Source of the DNA: Streptomyces adustus
Lineage (GTDB): Bacteria; Actinomycetota; Actinomycetes; Streptomycetales; Streptomycetaceae
DNA: 55,807 nucleotides
NCBI RefSeq assembly: GCF_009377175.1
Contig: NZ_VJZD01000030.1
Span: 1 to 55,807, forward strand
Direction of reading: 5' to 3'
Part shown: positions 17,331-24,251 of the stretch, one piece after another
How positions within the stretch are numbered: the stretch's first letter is position 1
How the letters are laid out: every line of letters begins with the position of its first letter
Made by a program: the position numbers and the translations under genes
Notes under the pieces: generated by a model
Databases searched by the model: none
Seen by the model: the letters and a program-made list of their open reading frames with translations, nothing else
Told to the model about the DNA's origin: nothing

Positions 17331-18431
17331 ATGTCCGACTTCGTACCCGGACTCGAAGGAGTCGTAGCGTTCGAGACGGAGATCGCCGAACCGGACAAGG
17401 AGGGCGGCGCGCTGCGGTACCGGGGCGTCGACATCGAGGATCTGGTCGGCCACGTCTCGTTCGGCAATGTCTGGGGCCTCCTCGTCGACGGCGCCTTCAA
17501 CCCCGGCCTGCCGCCCGCCGAGCCGTTCCCGATCCCGGTGCACTCCGGTGACATCCGGGTGGACGTCCAGTCCGCGCTCGCCATGCTCGCCCCCGTCTGG
17601 GGCCTCGAACCGCTCCTGGACATCGATGCCGAGCAGGCCCGCGAGGACCTCGCCCGCGCCGCCGTCATGGCGCTGTCCTACGTCGCCCAGTCGGCCCGCG
17701 GCCAGGGCCGCCCGATGGTCCCGCAGCGCGAGATCGACAAGGCGCAGTCGGTCGTCGAGCGGTTCATGATCCGCTGGCGTGGCGAGCCCGACCCCAAGCA
17801 CGTGGCGGCGGTCGACGCCTACTGGACGTCGGCGGCCGAGCACGGCATGAACGCCTCCACCTTCACCGCCCGGGTCATCGCCTCCACCGGCGCGGACGTG
17901 GCCGCCGCCCTCTCCGGCGCGGTGGGCGCCATGTCCGGACCGCTGCACGGCGGCGCCCCCTCCCGGGTGCTCGGCATGATCGAGGAGATCGAGCGCACGG
18001 GCGACGCCGAGGCCTATGTCAAGCAGGCCCTCGACCGCGGCGAGCGCCTGATGGGCTTCGGCCACCGCGTCTACCGCGCCGAGGACCCCCGCGCCAGGGT
18101 GCTGCGCCGTACGGCCCGCGAGCTCGGCGCCCCGCGCTACGAGATCGCCGAGGCGCTGGAGAAGGCGGCGCTGGAGGAGCTGCACAACCGTCGCCCGGAC
18201 CGGGTCCTGGCGACCAACGTCGAATTCTGGGCGGCCATCATGCTGGACTTCGCCGAGGTCCCGGCCCACATGTTCACGTCGATGTTCACCTGCGCCCGTA
18301 CGGCCGGCTGGTCGGCGCACATCCTGGAGCAGAAGCGCACCGGACGCCTGGTGCGTCCCTCCGCCCGCTACATCGGCCCCGGCCCCCGCGACCCGCGCGA
18401 GATCGAGGGCTACGAGGACATCGGCCACTGA
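17331..18431 (+). CDS. Citrate synthase-like protein (citrate synthase 2 type)
   Basis: 366 residues from an ATG with a GAGGAG site. Citrate-synthase fold with both catalytic histidine motifs, SGPLHGGAPSRV and MGFGHRVYRAEDPRA. The family's catalytic Asp motif (NVDF) reads TNVEFW, so residue 298 is Glu. The arginine-rich C-terminus RPSARYIGPGPR is typical of this actinobacterial paralog. It may condense acetyl-CoA or propionyl-CoA with oxaloacetate, or have lost or altered activity. It is comparable to SCO4388 from memory. Confidence 0.85.
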   Translation: MSDFVPGLEGVVAFETEIAEPDKEGGALRYRGVDIEDLVGHVSFGNVWGLLVDGAFNPGLPPAEPFPIPVHSGDIRVDVQSALAMLAPVWGLEPLLDIDAEQAREDLARAAVMALSYVAQSARGQGRPMVPQREIDKAQSVVERFMIRWRGEPDPKHVAAVDAYWTSAAEHGMNASTFTARVIASTGADVAAALSGAVGAMSGPLHGGAPSRVLGMIEEIERTGDAEAYVKQALDRGERLMGFGHRVYRAEDPRARVLRRTARELGAPRYEIAEALEKAALEELHNRRPDRVLATNVEFWAAIMLDFAEVPAHMFTSMFTCARTAGWSAHILEQKRTGRLVRPSARYIGPGPRDPREIEGYEDIGH

Positions 18432-18479
18432 GGTCGCCCGGGCCGTCGACCTGCCTCGGATCCGTCCGGGAACGCAGAC

Positions 18480-18540
18480 GACCCGCGAGTCTGGCCCTCC
18501 GAAAGAGGGGCCGGCCGGACGTACCGGCGACTCGCGGGTC
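18480..18540. terminator. Long perfect-arm hairpin, bidirectional terminator
   Basis: GACCCGCGAGTC (18480-18491) pairs perfectly with GACTCGCGGGTC (18529-18540). The 37-nt loop contains a second hairpin, GGCCC/GGGCC. It terminates the citrate synthase gene from one side and the minus-strand small transcript from the other. Confidence 0.7.
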
Positions 18541-18621
18541 GGGTGACTGCCTGGGATTGGGCCGGCTGCACGCGTCTGTCACGCGCTGGTCCGGCACCGC
18601 ACTCGGTGTGGTGGCGGGCCG

Positions 18622-18660
18622 CTAGCCCGCAGCCACCTCACGCGTCCGGGTTTCACTCAT
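18622..18660 (-). CDS. 12-residue peptide ORF
   Basis: The ORF encodes MSETRTREVAAG. Its Shine-Dalgarno GGGAGGTGATC (18667-18677) matches the 16S rRNA 3' end over at least ten bases and sits 6 nt before the ATG, far better than most genes in this window. The stop lies within a predicted hairpin. It could be a leader peptide or a small regulatory peptide; conservation is untested. Confidence 0.4.
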   Translation of the reverse strand: MSETRTREVAAG

Positions 18661-18692
18661 GTACCCGATCACCTCCCTTCGGTGTAATCCCC

Positions 18693-18721
18693 ACCCTAAG
18701 AACGCCGCGGCGGACCTTCAA
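18693..18721 (-). promoter_or_regulatory. Strong vegetative-type promoter, minus strand
   Basis: TTGAAG (-35, 18716-18721), a 17-nt spacer and TAGGGT (-10, 18693-18698). This is among the best sigma-70-like promoters I see in the window. It drives the small transcript with the 12-codon ORF. Confidence 0.6.
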
Positions 18722-18809
18722 CCTTTTTTCCGCCGCCCCTGCCGACCCTCGCCGTCGCGCGCGGGGCAATCCCGTTGACCGGCGGGCGGGGCCGCGATTC
18801 CCTGCTGCC

Positions 18810-19334
18810 ATGACGGATCAGGTGGATCAGGTGGATCAGGTGGATCAGGCGGACCGGACGGACGCGGCGGACGCGGCGGTCCGGGCGGGGCTTCGGATGG
18901 CGCCCGTGGCGGGCGAGGCGATGGTGGAGCAGTGGCGGCACGTCCACAACGTGGTGGTGCCGCCCGCGGCGATGACCCCGGCCGAGGCGCGGGAGCGCGT
19001 CGGCCGCTACCGCCTGGTGAACGCCTATCTCGGTGACGTGCTGGTCGGCTGCTCGACCGTGCGGCCGCCCGAGGGCGCGGAGGCGGTCGCCACCGTCATC
19101 GCCCGGGTGCTGCCCGCATTCCGGCGGCGGGGCTTCGGCACGGCGCTGTACGAGGACGGGCTGGCCGAGGCCCGGACGCTGGGGGCCCGGACGGTCGAGG
19201 CCGTGATCCTGGCGGCCAACGAGGACGGTGTCCGGTTCGCCGAGGCGCGCGGGTTCGTCGAGGTCGAGCGGTATGCGCTGGACGGGGAGAGCGACCTGTG
19301 GCTGACGATGCGCCGCGAGTCCTGTGCCGGATAG
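18810..19334 (+). CDS. GNAT-family N-acetyltransferase
   Basis: 174 residues. The acetyl-CoA-binding segment RRRGFGTALYEDGLAEAR and the late motif NEDGVRFAEARGFVEVERY identify a GNAT domain over about residues 30-170. The ATG is placed by the 18810 codon; a ribosome-binding site is weak. The N-terminus carries a DQV tripeptide repeat from a 9-bp DNA repeat. The substrate is unknown and no neighbour suggests one. Confidence 0.8.
   Translation: MTDQVDQVDQVDQADRTDAADAAVRAGLRMAPVAGEAMVEQWRHVHNVVVPPAAMTPAEARERVGRYRLVNAYLGDVLVGCSTVRPPEGAEAVATVIARVLPAFRRRGFGTALYEDGLAEARTLGARTVEAVILAANEDGVRFAEARGFVEVERYALDGESDLWLTMRRESCAG
18815..18850 (+). repeat. 9-bp tandem repeat (GGATCAGGT), four units
   Basis: Three exact copies and a fourth with one change encode DQV-DQV-DQV-DQA at the acetyltransferase N-terminus. 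Because the unit is 9 bp, expansion keeps the frame. Confidence 0.8.
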
Positions 19335-19437
19335 ACCCCGGCGTACAACGATTCCTTCAATCTTGTGGGAACTCGATGTGTGCTGCATCACGTTCGAGTT
19401 GAATGATGGCAAGTGACGCAGCCGGCAGGGGGTCCAG

Positions 19438-20826
19438 GTGAGTGCTTCCCGGCGTAGTGGGACCACCGACGAGCTGGGGCCGGACGAGCCCGCGGAGCCC
19501 GAGCGGGAGGCCTCGGGCGGTTCGGATCTGCTCGCCGCGCTGCTGGACGGCATGGACGCGGCCCTGTGCGCCTTCGACGCGGACGGGGTCGTCACCCACT
19601 GGAACCGTGAGGCCGAGCGGATCCTGGGCTGGACGGCGGCCGAGGCCGTGGGACGGCACGGGTTCGCCGGGTGGGCCGTACGCCCCGCGGACGCCGAGGA
19701 GGTCCAGGCGCGGCTGATGGCCGCCATGCGGGCCACCGGCCGTCAGGTGCACGAGTTCGCGCTGCTGACCAAGGACGGCGGCCGGGTGCTCGTACGGACC
19801 CAGTCGGCCGTCGTGCACGGCCCCGACGGCGAGCCCGCGGGCCTGTACTGCGCCTTCAGCGAGGTGCACGCACAGATCGACCTGGAGCGGTCCATCGCGC
19901 TGAGCGAGGCCCTGTTCGAGAACGCGAGCTGGGGTGTCGTCCTGGTCGACGCCGATCTGCGGCCCGCCGTCGTGAACGCGCACGCGGCCCGCGCACTGGG
20001 CATCGGGCGCACGGCGGCGCTGGGACGGCCGCTCGGCGAACTGCTCGCCCAGGGCGTCGAGGAACTGGAGAGCGCGCTCACCCACGTCCTGGCCGAGGGC
20101 GCGCCGCCCGCGCCCGCCGATATCTGGGTGGCCGTGCGCACGCCCGAGGGCGAGCGCCGGCGCTGCTGGCGCAGCGGCTTCCTGCGGCTGGCCTCGCCGC
20201 TCGCGGAGGAGCCGGTCCCGCTCGGCGTCGGCTGGCTGTTCCTGGACGTCACCGAGTCCCGGCAGGGCGAGCAGGAGGCGGCGCTGCTGCGCTTCCGCGG
20301 CAACCAGCTGCACCGGGCGGCCCGCGCGGCCGCCGAGTGCGAGGACCCGGCCGAGGCGGTCACCGTCCATCTCGACTTCGCGCTCGCCGGGTTCGCCGAC
20401 CAGGCCCTGATCGACCGGGTGACGGAGTCGGCCGACGGGCCGGTACGGCTGGTGCGGATCGCCCAGACGCCCGCAGGCACCCCGGGGCCCGCCCAGCTCA
20501 CCGGGCAGGCCGGGCTGCCCGTGTGCTACGGCCCGGGGCATCCGGCCCTTCAGTGCGTGGAGCGGACCGGGTCGGTGCGGTCCGCCGCCGGGACCGGGTC
20601 GGCCGAGGAGGTGCGGGAGTGGGCGCTGGCCCGGCAGTGGCCGCCGGACACGGTGCACGCGCTGTGCGCGGTGCTGCGCAGCCGGGGGCGGACGCTGGGC
20701 GTGGTGACGTTCCTGCGCGCGGGCGGCCGCAGCGCCTTCGAGCGCTCCGACACGGCGTACGCGGAGGACGTCGCGCTACGGATCGCGGGCGCCCTCGACC
20801 TCGCGGGACTGCTCGGGACGAAGTAG
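19438..20826 (+). CDS. PAS-domain signalling protein
   Basis: 462 residues from GTG. A first PAS domain (about 30-145; AFDADGVVTHWNREAERILGWTAAEAVG) is followed by a second PAS-like domain (about 155-275; VVLVDADLRPAVVNAHAARALG) and a GAF-like C-terminal half. No histidine kinase, GGDEF or SpoIIE/PP2C effector domain is present, so it resembles the sensory half of Streptomyces PAS-GAF-PP2C phosphatases without the catalytic part. The ligand and partner are unknown. AACTCG/CGAGTT inverted arms lie upstream near 19370-19400. Confidence 0.8.
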   Translation: MSASRRSGTTDELGPDEPAEPEREASGGSDLLAALLDGMDAALCAFDADGVVTHWNREAERILGWTAAEAVGRHGFAGWAVRPADAEEVQARLMAAMRATGRQVHEFALLTKDGGRVLVRTQSAVVHGPDGEPAGLYCAFSEVHAQIDLERSIALSEALFENASWGVVLVDADLRPAVVNAHAARALGIGRTAALGRPLGELLAQGVEELESALTHVLAEGAPPAPADIWVAVRTPEGERRRCWRSGFLRLASPLAEEPVPLGVGWLFLDVTESRQGEQEAALLRFRGNQLHRAARAAAECEDPAEAVTVHLDFALAGFADQALIDRVTESADGPVRLVRIAQTPAGTPGPAQLTGQAGLPVCYGPGHPALQCVERTGSVRSAAGTGSAEEVREWALARQWPPDTVHALCAVLRSRGRTLGVVTFLRAGGRSAFERSDTAYAEDVALRIAGALDLAGLLGTK

Positions 20827-20831
20827 TCCGC

Positions 20832-20863
20832 GCCGCCGGAGCGCGCCGAGCCGCTCCGGCGGC
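20832..20863. terminator. Bidirectional terminator
   Basis: GCCGCCGGAGCG, an 8-nt loop and CGCTCCGGCGGC form a perfect 12-bp stem between the convergent PAS and SIS genes. Confidence 0.75.
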
Positions 20864-20868
20864 TCCCG

Positions 20869-21624
20869 TCAGTGCTGGTAGAAGATCCGGTCCCGGTACT
20901 CCTGCATGATCCGGCGGTTCCAGTCGTGGCCGCCGTCGACGTTGCCGGAGCGCAGCAGCGGGGGCTCGACGCCCCGCTCGGCGAGGGTGCAGGCCGTGGT
21001 GGCCATGACCGCCTGGAGCAGCGCCGTGGTGACGACGGTGGAGGCCGGGGCGAAGGGGGCCGGGATGGTGTCCAGGCTGAGCTCGGCGTCACCGACCGCG
21101 ATCTTCGAGTCGAGGACGAGGTCGCAGTGGTCCTTGAGGTACGTCCCCGAGGTGTGCCGGGACGACGTCTGCGCGGCGTACGCCACCGAGGTCACGCCGA
21201 TGACCTTCACGCCGCGGGCGCGGGCGCCCATGGCCATCTCCACGGGGAGGGCGTTGCGGCCCGAGAGGGAGACGATCACGAGGACGTCGCCCGCGCGCAG
21301 CGGGGAGGAGTCCAGGACGACGTCGGCCAGCCCGTCGACGCGCTCCAGGGCGGAGCCGAGGGTGGCCGGCCTGACGTCGACGCCGACCATGCCCGGCACG
21401 GTGAGCAGGTTCATCAGCGCCAGGCCGCCGGCCCGGTAGACGAGGTCCTGGGCGGCGAGCGAGGAGTGTCCGGCACCGAAGGCGAAGAGCCGGCCGCCGT
21501 CGGCCACCGCGTCGGCGAGGAGCGTGCCGGCCGCCTCGACGGCCTCGGCCTCCTCGTCGCGCACCCGTTGCAGCAGGGTGATCGCGGCGTCGAAGAACTG
21601 GCCGGCCGGTGTGCTGTCGCCCAT
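20869..21624 (-). CDS. SIS-domain sugar phosphate isomerase/binding protein
   Basis: 251 residues. The start at 21624 follows GAAGGGGC; an in-frame ATG at 21639 is the alternative. The SIS fold is shown by FAFGAGHSSLAAQDLVYRAGG and VIVSLSGRNALPVEMAMGARARG, with STVVTTALLQAV in the C-terminal half. It is similar to the N-acetylmuramic/phosphosugar-binding SIS proteins that follow dmdR1 in Streptomyces. It probably binds or isomerises a phosphorylated sugar. It is divergent from dmdR1. Confidence 0.82.
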   Translation of the reverse strand: MGDSTPAGQFFDAAITLLQRVRDEEAEAVEAAGTLLADAVADGGRLFAFGAGHSSLAAQDLVYRAGGLALMNLLTVPGMVGVDVRPATLGSALERVDGLADVVLDSSPLRAGDVLVIVSLSGRNALPVEMAMGARARGVKVIGVTSVAYAAQTSSRHTSGTYLKDHCDLVLDSKIAVGDAELSLDTIPAPFAPASTVVTTALLQAVMATTACTLAERGVEPPLLRSGNVDGGHDWNRRIMQEYRDRIFYQH

Positions 21625-21952
21625 GCGATGCCCCTTCACAGCGTCTGGCGGCGTCTGTGCCGCCGATCACCGTGCGGTCTGGACCAGTGCCCTGTCAATA
21701 CGGCGGCGCCGGTCGTGCCGACCGGGTGCACTCCGTGTCCGCCGGTGTCCGGTTCTCCTGGGCGGCCCGCGGGTGACCGCGCGTCACCCGGTCGACCGGC
21801 GGCCGCCTCGGGGAGCCCCGCGCTCCCGCGTAACCGTCCCGTTTCGCAGGCGCGGCACGGTTGTCAGTGCCATGCGTCAGAATTGAGCCCAGGGCCAGCG
21901 CACGCGCCGCGGAGCCAGCCGTGCTTCCGGCAGATCTCATTTAGGGGCAGGT
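21625..21952. other. Divergent SIS/dmdR1 intergenic region
   Basis: Contains the inverted repeat CGGGTGAC (21770-21777)/GTCACCCG (21783-21790) and a TTGTCA element near 21863 that could be a -35. AGGGGCAGG precedes the dmdR1 start. I find no iron box-like 19-bp palindrome that I can defend. Confidence 0.4.
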
Positions 21953-22705
21953 ATGTCCGGACTGATCGACACCACGGAGATGTATCTCCGCACCATCCTC
22001 GAGCTGGAGGAGGAAGGTGTGGTCCCCATGCGCGCCCGGATCGCCGAACGGCTCGACCAGAGCGGGCCGACCGTCAGCCAGACGGTGGCACGGATGGAGC
22101 GCGACGGGCTGGTGTCCGTGGCCAGCGACCGGCACCTGGAGCTGACGGACGAGGGCCGCAGGCTGGCCACCCGGGTGATGCGCAAGCACCGGCTCGCGGA
22201 GTGCCTCCTGGTGGACGTGATCGGTCTGGAGTGGGAGCAGGTCCACGCCGAGGCGTGTCGCTGGGAGCACGTGATGAGCGAGGCCGTGGAGCGGCGCGTG
22301 CTGGAGCTGCTGCGTCACCCGACCGAGTCGCCCTACGGCAACCCGATCCCCGGTCTTGAGGAGCTCGGCGAGAAGGACGGCGCCGACCCGTTCCTGGACG
22401 AGGGCATGGTGTCCCTGGCCGAACTCGACCCGGGCCAGGAGGGCAAGACGGTCGTGGTGCGCCGGATCGGCGAGCCGATCCAGACGGACGCGCAGCTGAT
22501 GTACACGCTGCGCCGGGCGGGCGTGCAGCCCGGCTCGGTGGTGAGCGTGACCGAGTCCCCCGGCGGTGTGCTGGTGGGCAGCGGTGGCGAGGCCGCCGAG
22601 CTGGTGGCGGACGTCGCCTCGCACGTGTTCGTCGCCAAGCGCTGAGTGCGCCGAATCGCAGCGGTCCGCCGCTTCGCGTGCCAGGCTTGCTGTCGCACGA
22701 GGCAT
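21941..22705 (-). CDS. adm: Possible adm: antiparallel ORF covering dmdR1
   Basis: A 254-codon ORF on the opposite strand spans all of dmdR1. In S. coelicolor an antiparallel overlapping gene named adm was reported to be expressed and to affect siderophore and antibiotic production. The protein is rich in His, Leu, Val and Arg, as expected for an antisense frame of a GC-rich gene, so from sequence alone it could equally be a shadow ORF. It is listed because of the published precedent. Confidence 0.3.
   Translation of the reverse strand: MPRATASLAREAADRCDSAHSALGDEHVRGDVRHQLGGLATAAHQHTAGGLGHAHHRAGLHARPAQRVHQLRVRLDRLADPAHHDRLALLARVEFGQGHHALVQERVGAVLLAELLKTGDRVAVGRLGRVTQQLQHAPLHGLAHHVLPATRLGVDLLPLQTDHVHQEALREPVLAHHPGGQPAALVRQLQVPVAGHGHQPVALHPCHRLADGRPALVEPFGDPGAHGDHTFLLQLEDGAEIHLRGVDQSGHTCP
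21953..22645 (+). CDS. dmdR1: DtxR/IdeR-family iron-dependent repressor DmdR1
   Basis: 230 residues with full DtxR architecture: winged helix (1-70; MYLRTILELEEEGV and RLDQSGPTVSQTVARMERDGL), metal-binding/dimerisation domain (about 75-140; MRKHRLAECLL, CRWEHVMSEAVERR) and a C-terminal SH3-like domain. It binds Fe(II) and represses siderophore and iron-uptake genes. The neighbourhood and sequence match DmdR1 of S. coelicolor (SCO4394 from memory). The complementary strand carries a long ORF corresponding to the reported adm gene. Confidence 0.92.
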   Translation: MSGLIDTTEMYLRTILELEEEGVVPMRARIAERLDQSGPTVSQTVARMERDGLVSVASDRHLELTDEGRRLATRVMRKHRLAECLLVDVIGLEWEQVHAEACRWEHVMSEAVERRVLELLRHPTESPYGNPIPGLEELGEKDGADPFLDEGMVSLAELDPGQEGKTVVVRRIGEPIQTDAQLMYTLRRAGVQPGSVVSVTESPGGVLVGSGGEAAELVADVASHVFVAKR

Positions 22706-22748
22706 ACGGGCTGAGGGGGCGGGGAGGATGTGCCGCGGAGACCAGGGT

Positions 22749-22776
22749 GGCCCCGGCGCCCGAAGGCGCCGGGGCC
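22749..22776 (+). terminator. dmdR1 terminator
   Basis: GGCCCCGGCGCC, tetraloop CGAA and GGCGCCGGGGCC form a 12-bp perfect GC stem about 100 bp after the dmdR1 stop. Confidence 0.75.
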
Positions 22777-22827
22777 TGTCCTCCCCTGTTCCGACCTGGA
22801 GCCCCGAGCTCTCAAGGTCGATTCCCT

Positions 22828-22852
22828 CGGACCGTTTTCCCCGAGCGGTCCG
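22828..22852. terminator. Second hairpin downstream of dmdR1
   Basis: CGGACCG (22828-22834) and CGGTCCG (22846-22852) flank an 11-nt loop that starts with TTTT. It could be a backup terminator or an operator. Confidence 0.4.
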
Positions 22853-22992
22853 CCTCCCGCTGAAGATCTCCCCTCGGCTGAGGCGATCATTCCTTGAGAG
22901 GGGTCACTCGAACGAGGGGTGTTGCCCGCGGAGAAGGCGTACTTCGAATACTTTTTCGATAATTTGCGGATGAGTCTGCGTAGAGTCCGTAG

Positions 22993-24045
22993 ATGTGGAT
23001 GAGGGAAAGCGGTACCACGGCAACGACGGCAGGCAGCAAGCGGTTCACAGGACCGGCCGGCGCGAGCGGTCCGAGCGGAGCTAGGGGGGTGCCAGGACCT
23101 ATGGCGCGACGCATCGACGTGACCGGGGCGGGCGGCGTGCGCCTGGCCGCCTGGGAGTTCGGCGACCCGCCCAAGCGCGACCCGGCCGCACTCCTGCCGG
23201 AGCAGGCCGGACCACCCGGACCGGAGACCCACGGCCGGGACCCGTACGACCGGGGTCTGCCGGAGGAGAGCGGGGCCACGCCCGGCGTCCTGTTACTGCA
23301 CGGACTGATGGGCCGGGCCTCCCACTGGGCGTCCACCGCCCGCTGGCTCTCCGAGCGGCACCGGGCCGTCGCCCTCGACCAGCGCGGCCACGGACAGAGC
23401 GGCAAGCCCCCACAGGCGTCCTTCACCCGCGAGGCCTACGTCGAGGACGCCGAGGCCGCCCTGGAACAGGTGGGCCTCACCCAGGTGGTCCTCGTCGGTC
23501 ACGCCATGGGCGCGCTGACCGCCTGGCAGCTCGCCGCCAAGCGCCCCGATCTGGTGCACGGTCTGATCATCTGCGACATGCGGGCCTCCGCGCTCGGCGC
23601 GGCCTCGCAGCGCGAGTGGGCCGACTGGTTCAAGTCCTGGCCCGTCCCCTTCGCCACCCTCGCCGACGTACGCAAGTGGTTCGGCGAGGACGACCCCTGG
23701 GTGGAACGCCCCAACCCGGCCCGCGGCGAGTTCTACGCCGAGGTCATGCACGAGTCCTCCGACGGCTGGCGTCCCGTCTTCGAGCCCGGGCAGATGCTGA
23801 AGTCCCGCGAGACGTGGGTGTACGACGCGCACTGGGAGGAGCTCGCCCAGGTCCGCTGCCCCGCCTTGGTGGTCCGCGGCCAGGACGGCGAGCTGGGCCG
23901 CGCCGAGGCGCAGGAGATGGTCCGGGTGCTGCCCAGCGGGCAGTACGCGGAGGTGGCCGACGCCGGCCACCTCGTCCACTACGACCAGCCGGAGGCCTGG
24001 CGGGCGGCGATCGAGCCGTTTTTGGACGGCGTCCTCACCCCCTGA
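22993..24045 (+). CDS. Alpha/beta-hydrolase-fold protein lacking the nucleophile serine; contains a TTA codon
   Basis: 350 residues, or about 314 if translation starts at ATG 23101, which follows a purine-rich AGGGGGGT. The fold is clear: LLLHGLMGRASHW, LDQRGHGQSGKP, VVLVGHAMGALTAW, GQDGELGRAEA (Asp298) and ADAGHLVHYDQPEAW (His326). The nucleophile elbow is G-H-A-M-G with Ala171 in place of Ser, so a classic esterase mechanism is unlikely. Leu101 is encoded by TTA (23293-23295), making translation dependent on the bldA tRNA and hence on development. A 50-residue Pro/Gly-rich N-terminal extension is low complexity. Confidence 0.8.
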   Translation: MWMRESGTTATTAGSKRFTGPAGASGPSGARGVPGPMARRIDVTGAGGVRLAAWEFGDPPKRDPAALLPEQAGPPGPETHGRDPYDRGLPEESGATPGVLLLHGLMGRASHWASTARWLSERHRAVALDQRGHGQSGKPPQASFTREAYVEDAEAALEQVGLTQVVLVGHAMGALTAWQLAAKRPDLVHGLIICDMRASALGAASQREWADWFKSWPVPFATLADVRKWFGEDDPWVERPNPARGEFYAEVMHESSDGWRPVFEPGQMLKSRETWVYDAHWEELAQVRCPALVVRGQDGELGRAEAQEMVRVLPSGQYAEVADAGHLVHYDQPEAWRAAIEPFLDGVLTP

Positions 24046-24092
24046 CCCCGCCCGCGCCACCACCTCGCCCTTCGCCGACCGTCGTCCGCCGC

Positions 24093-24232
24093 CCGAGTCC
24101 GTGCCGATCGCGCCCGAGTCCCGGCCGACTACCGGCCGGGTGCCCGAGTCCGTGCCGACCGCCGACCGCCGTCTGCCGACCGCCGACCGCCGTCTGCCGT
24201 CTGCCGTCCGCCGCCGCCGTCCGAGTCCGTGC
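24093..24232. repeat. Interspersed and tandem short repeats
   Basis: The 12-mer CCGAGTCCGTGC occurs three times (24093-24104, 24144-24155, 24221-24232). A 21-bp unit built on GCCGACC is duplicated exactly at 24154-24195, followed by GCCGTCT copies. It fills the space between two convergent genes, and no coding signal is evident. Confidence 0.7.
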
Positions 24233-24251
24233 GCCCGGCGCCTCGCCCGTC

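Larger units (their letters stand above)
18480..18686 (-). ncRNA. Predicted small structured transcript with a 12-codon ORF
   Basis: A strong minus-strand promoter starts transcription at about 18686. The transcript carries a near-perfect Shine-Dalgarno, a tiny ORF, and then three consecutive predicted hairpins: the GGTGG/CCACC arms around the ORF stop, CACCG-AGTG-CGGTG, and CGCGT/ACGCG. It ends in the large hairpin at 18480-18540. No protein gene lies downstream on this strand before the antisense of the citrate synthase gene. I cannot match it to a named RNA family. Confidence 0.45.
22646..22992. other. Intergenic region downstream of dmdR1
   Basis: Holds two hairpins (22749-22776 and 22828-22852). 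An unusually AT-rich patch (about 22942-22966) includes GATAAT at 22958-22963, which may be the -10 of the hydrolase promoter; no good -35 element is seen at the right spacing. Confidence 0.45.

Noticed and set aside
22887..23426. 179-codon minus-strand ORF opposite the hydrolase start
   Set aside because: Antisense to a better gene; no ribosome-binding site or known domain.
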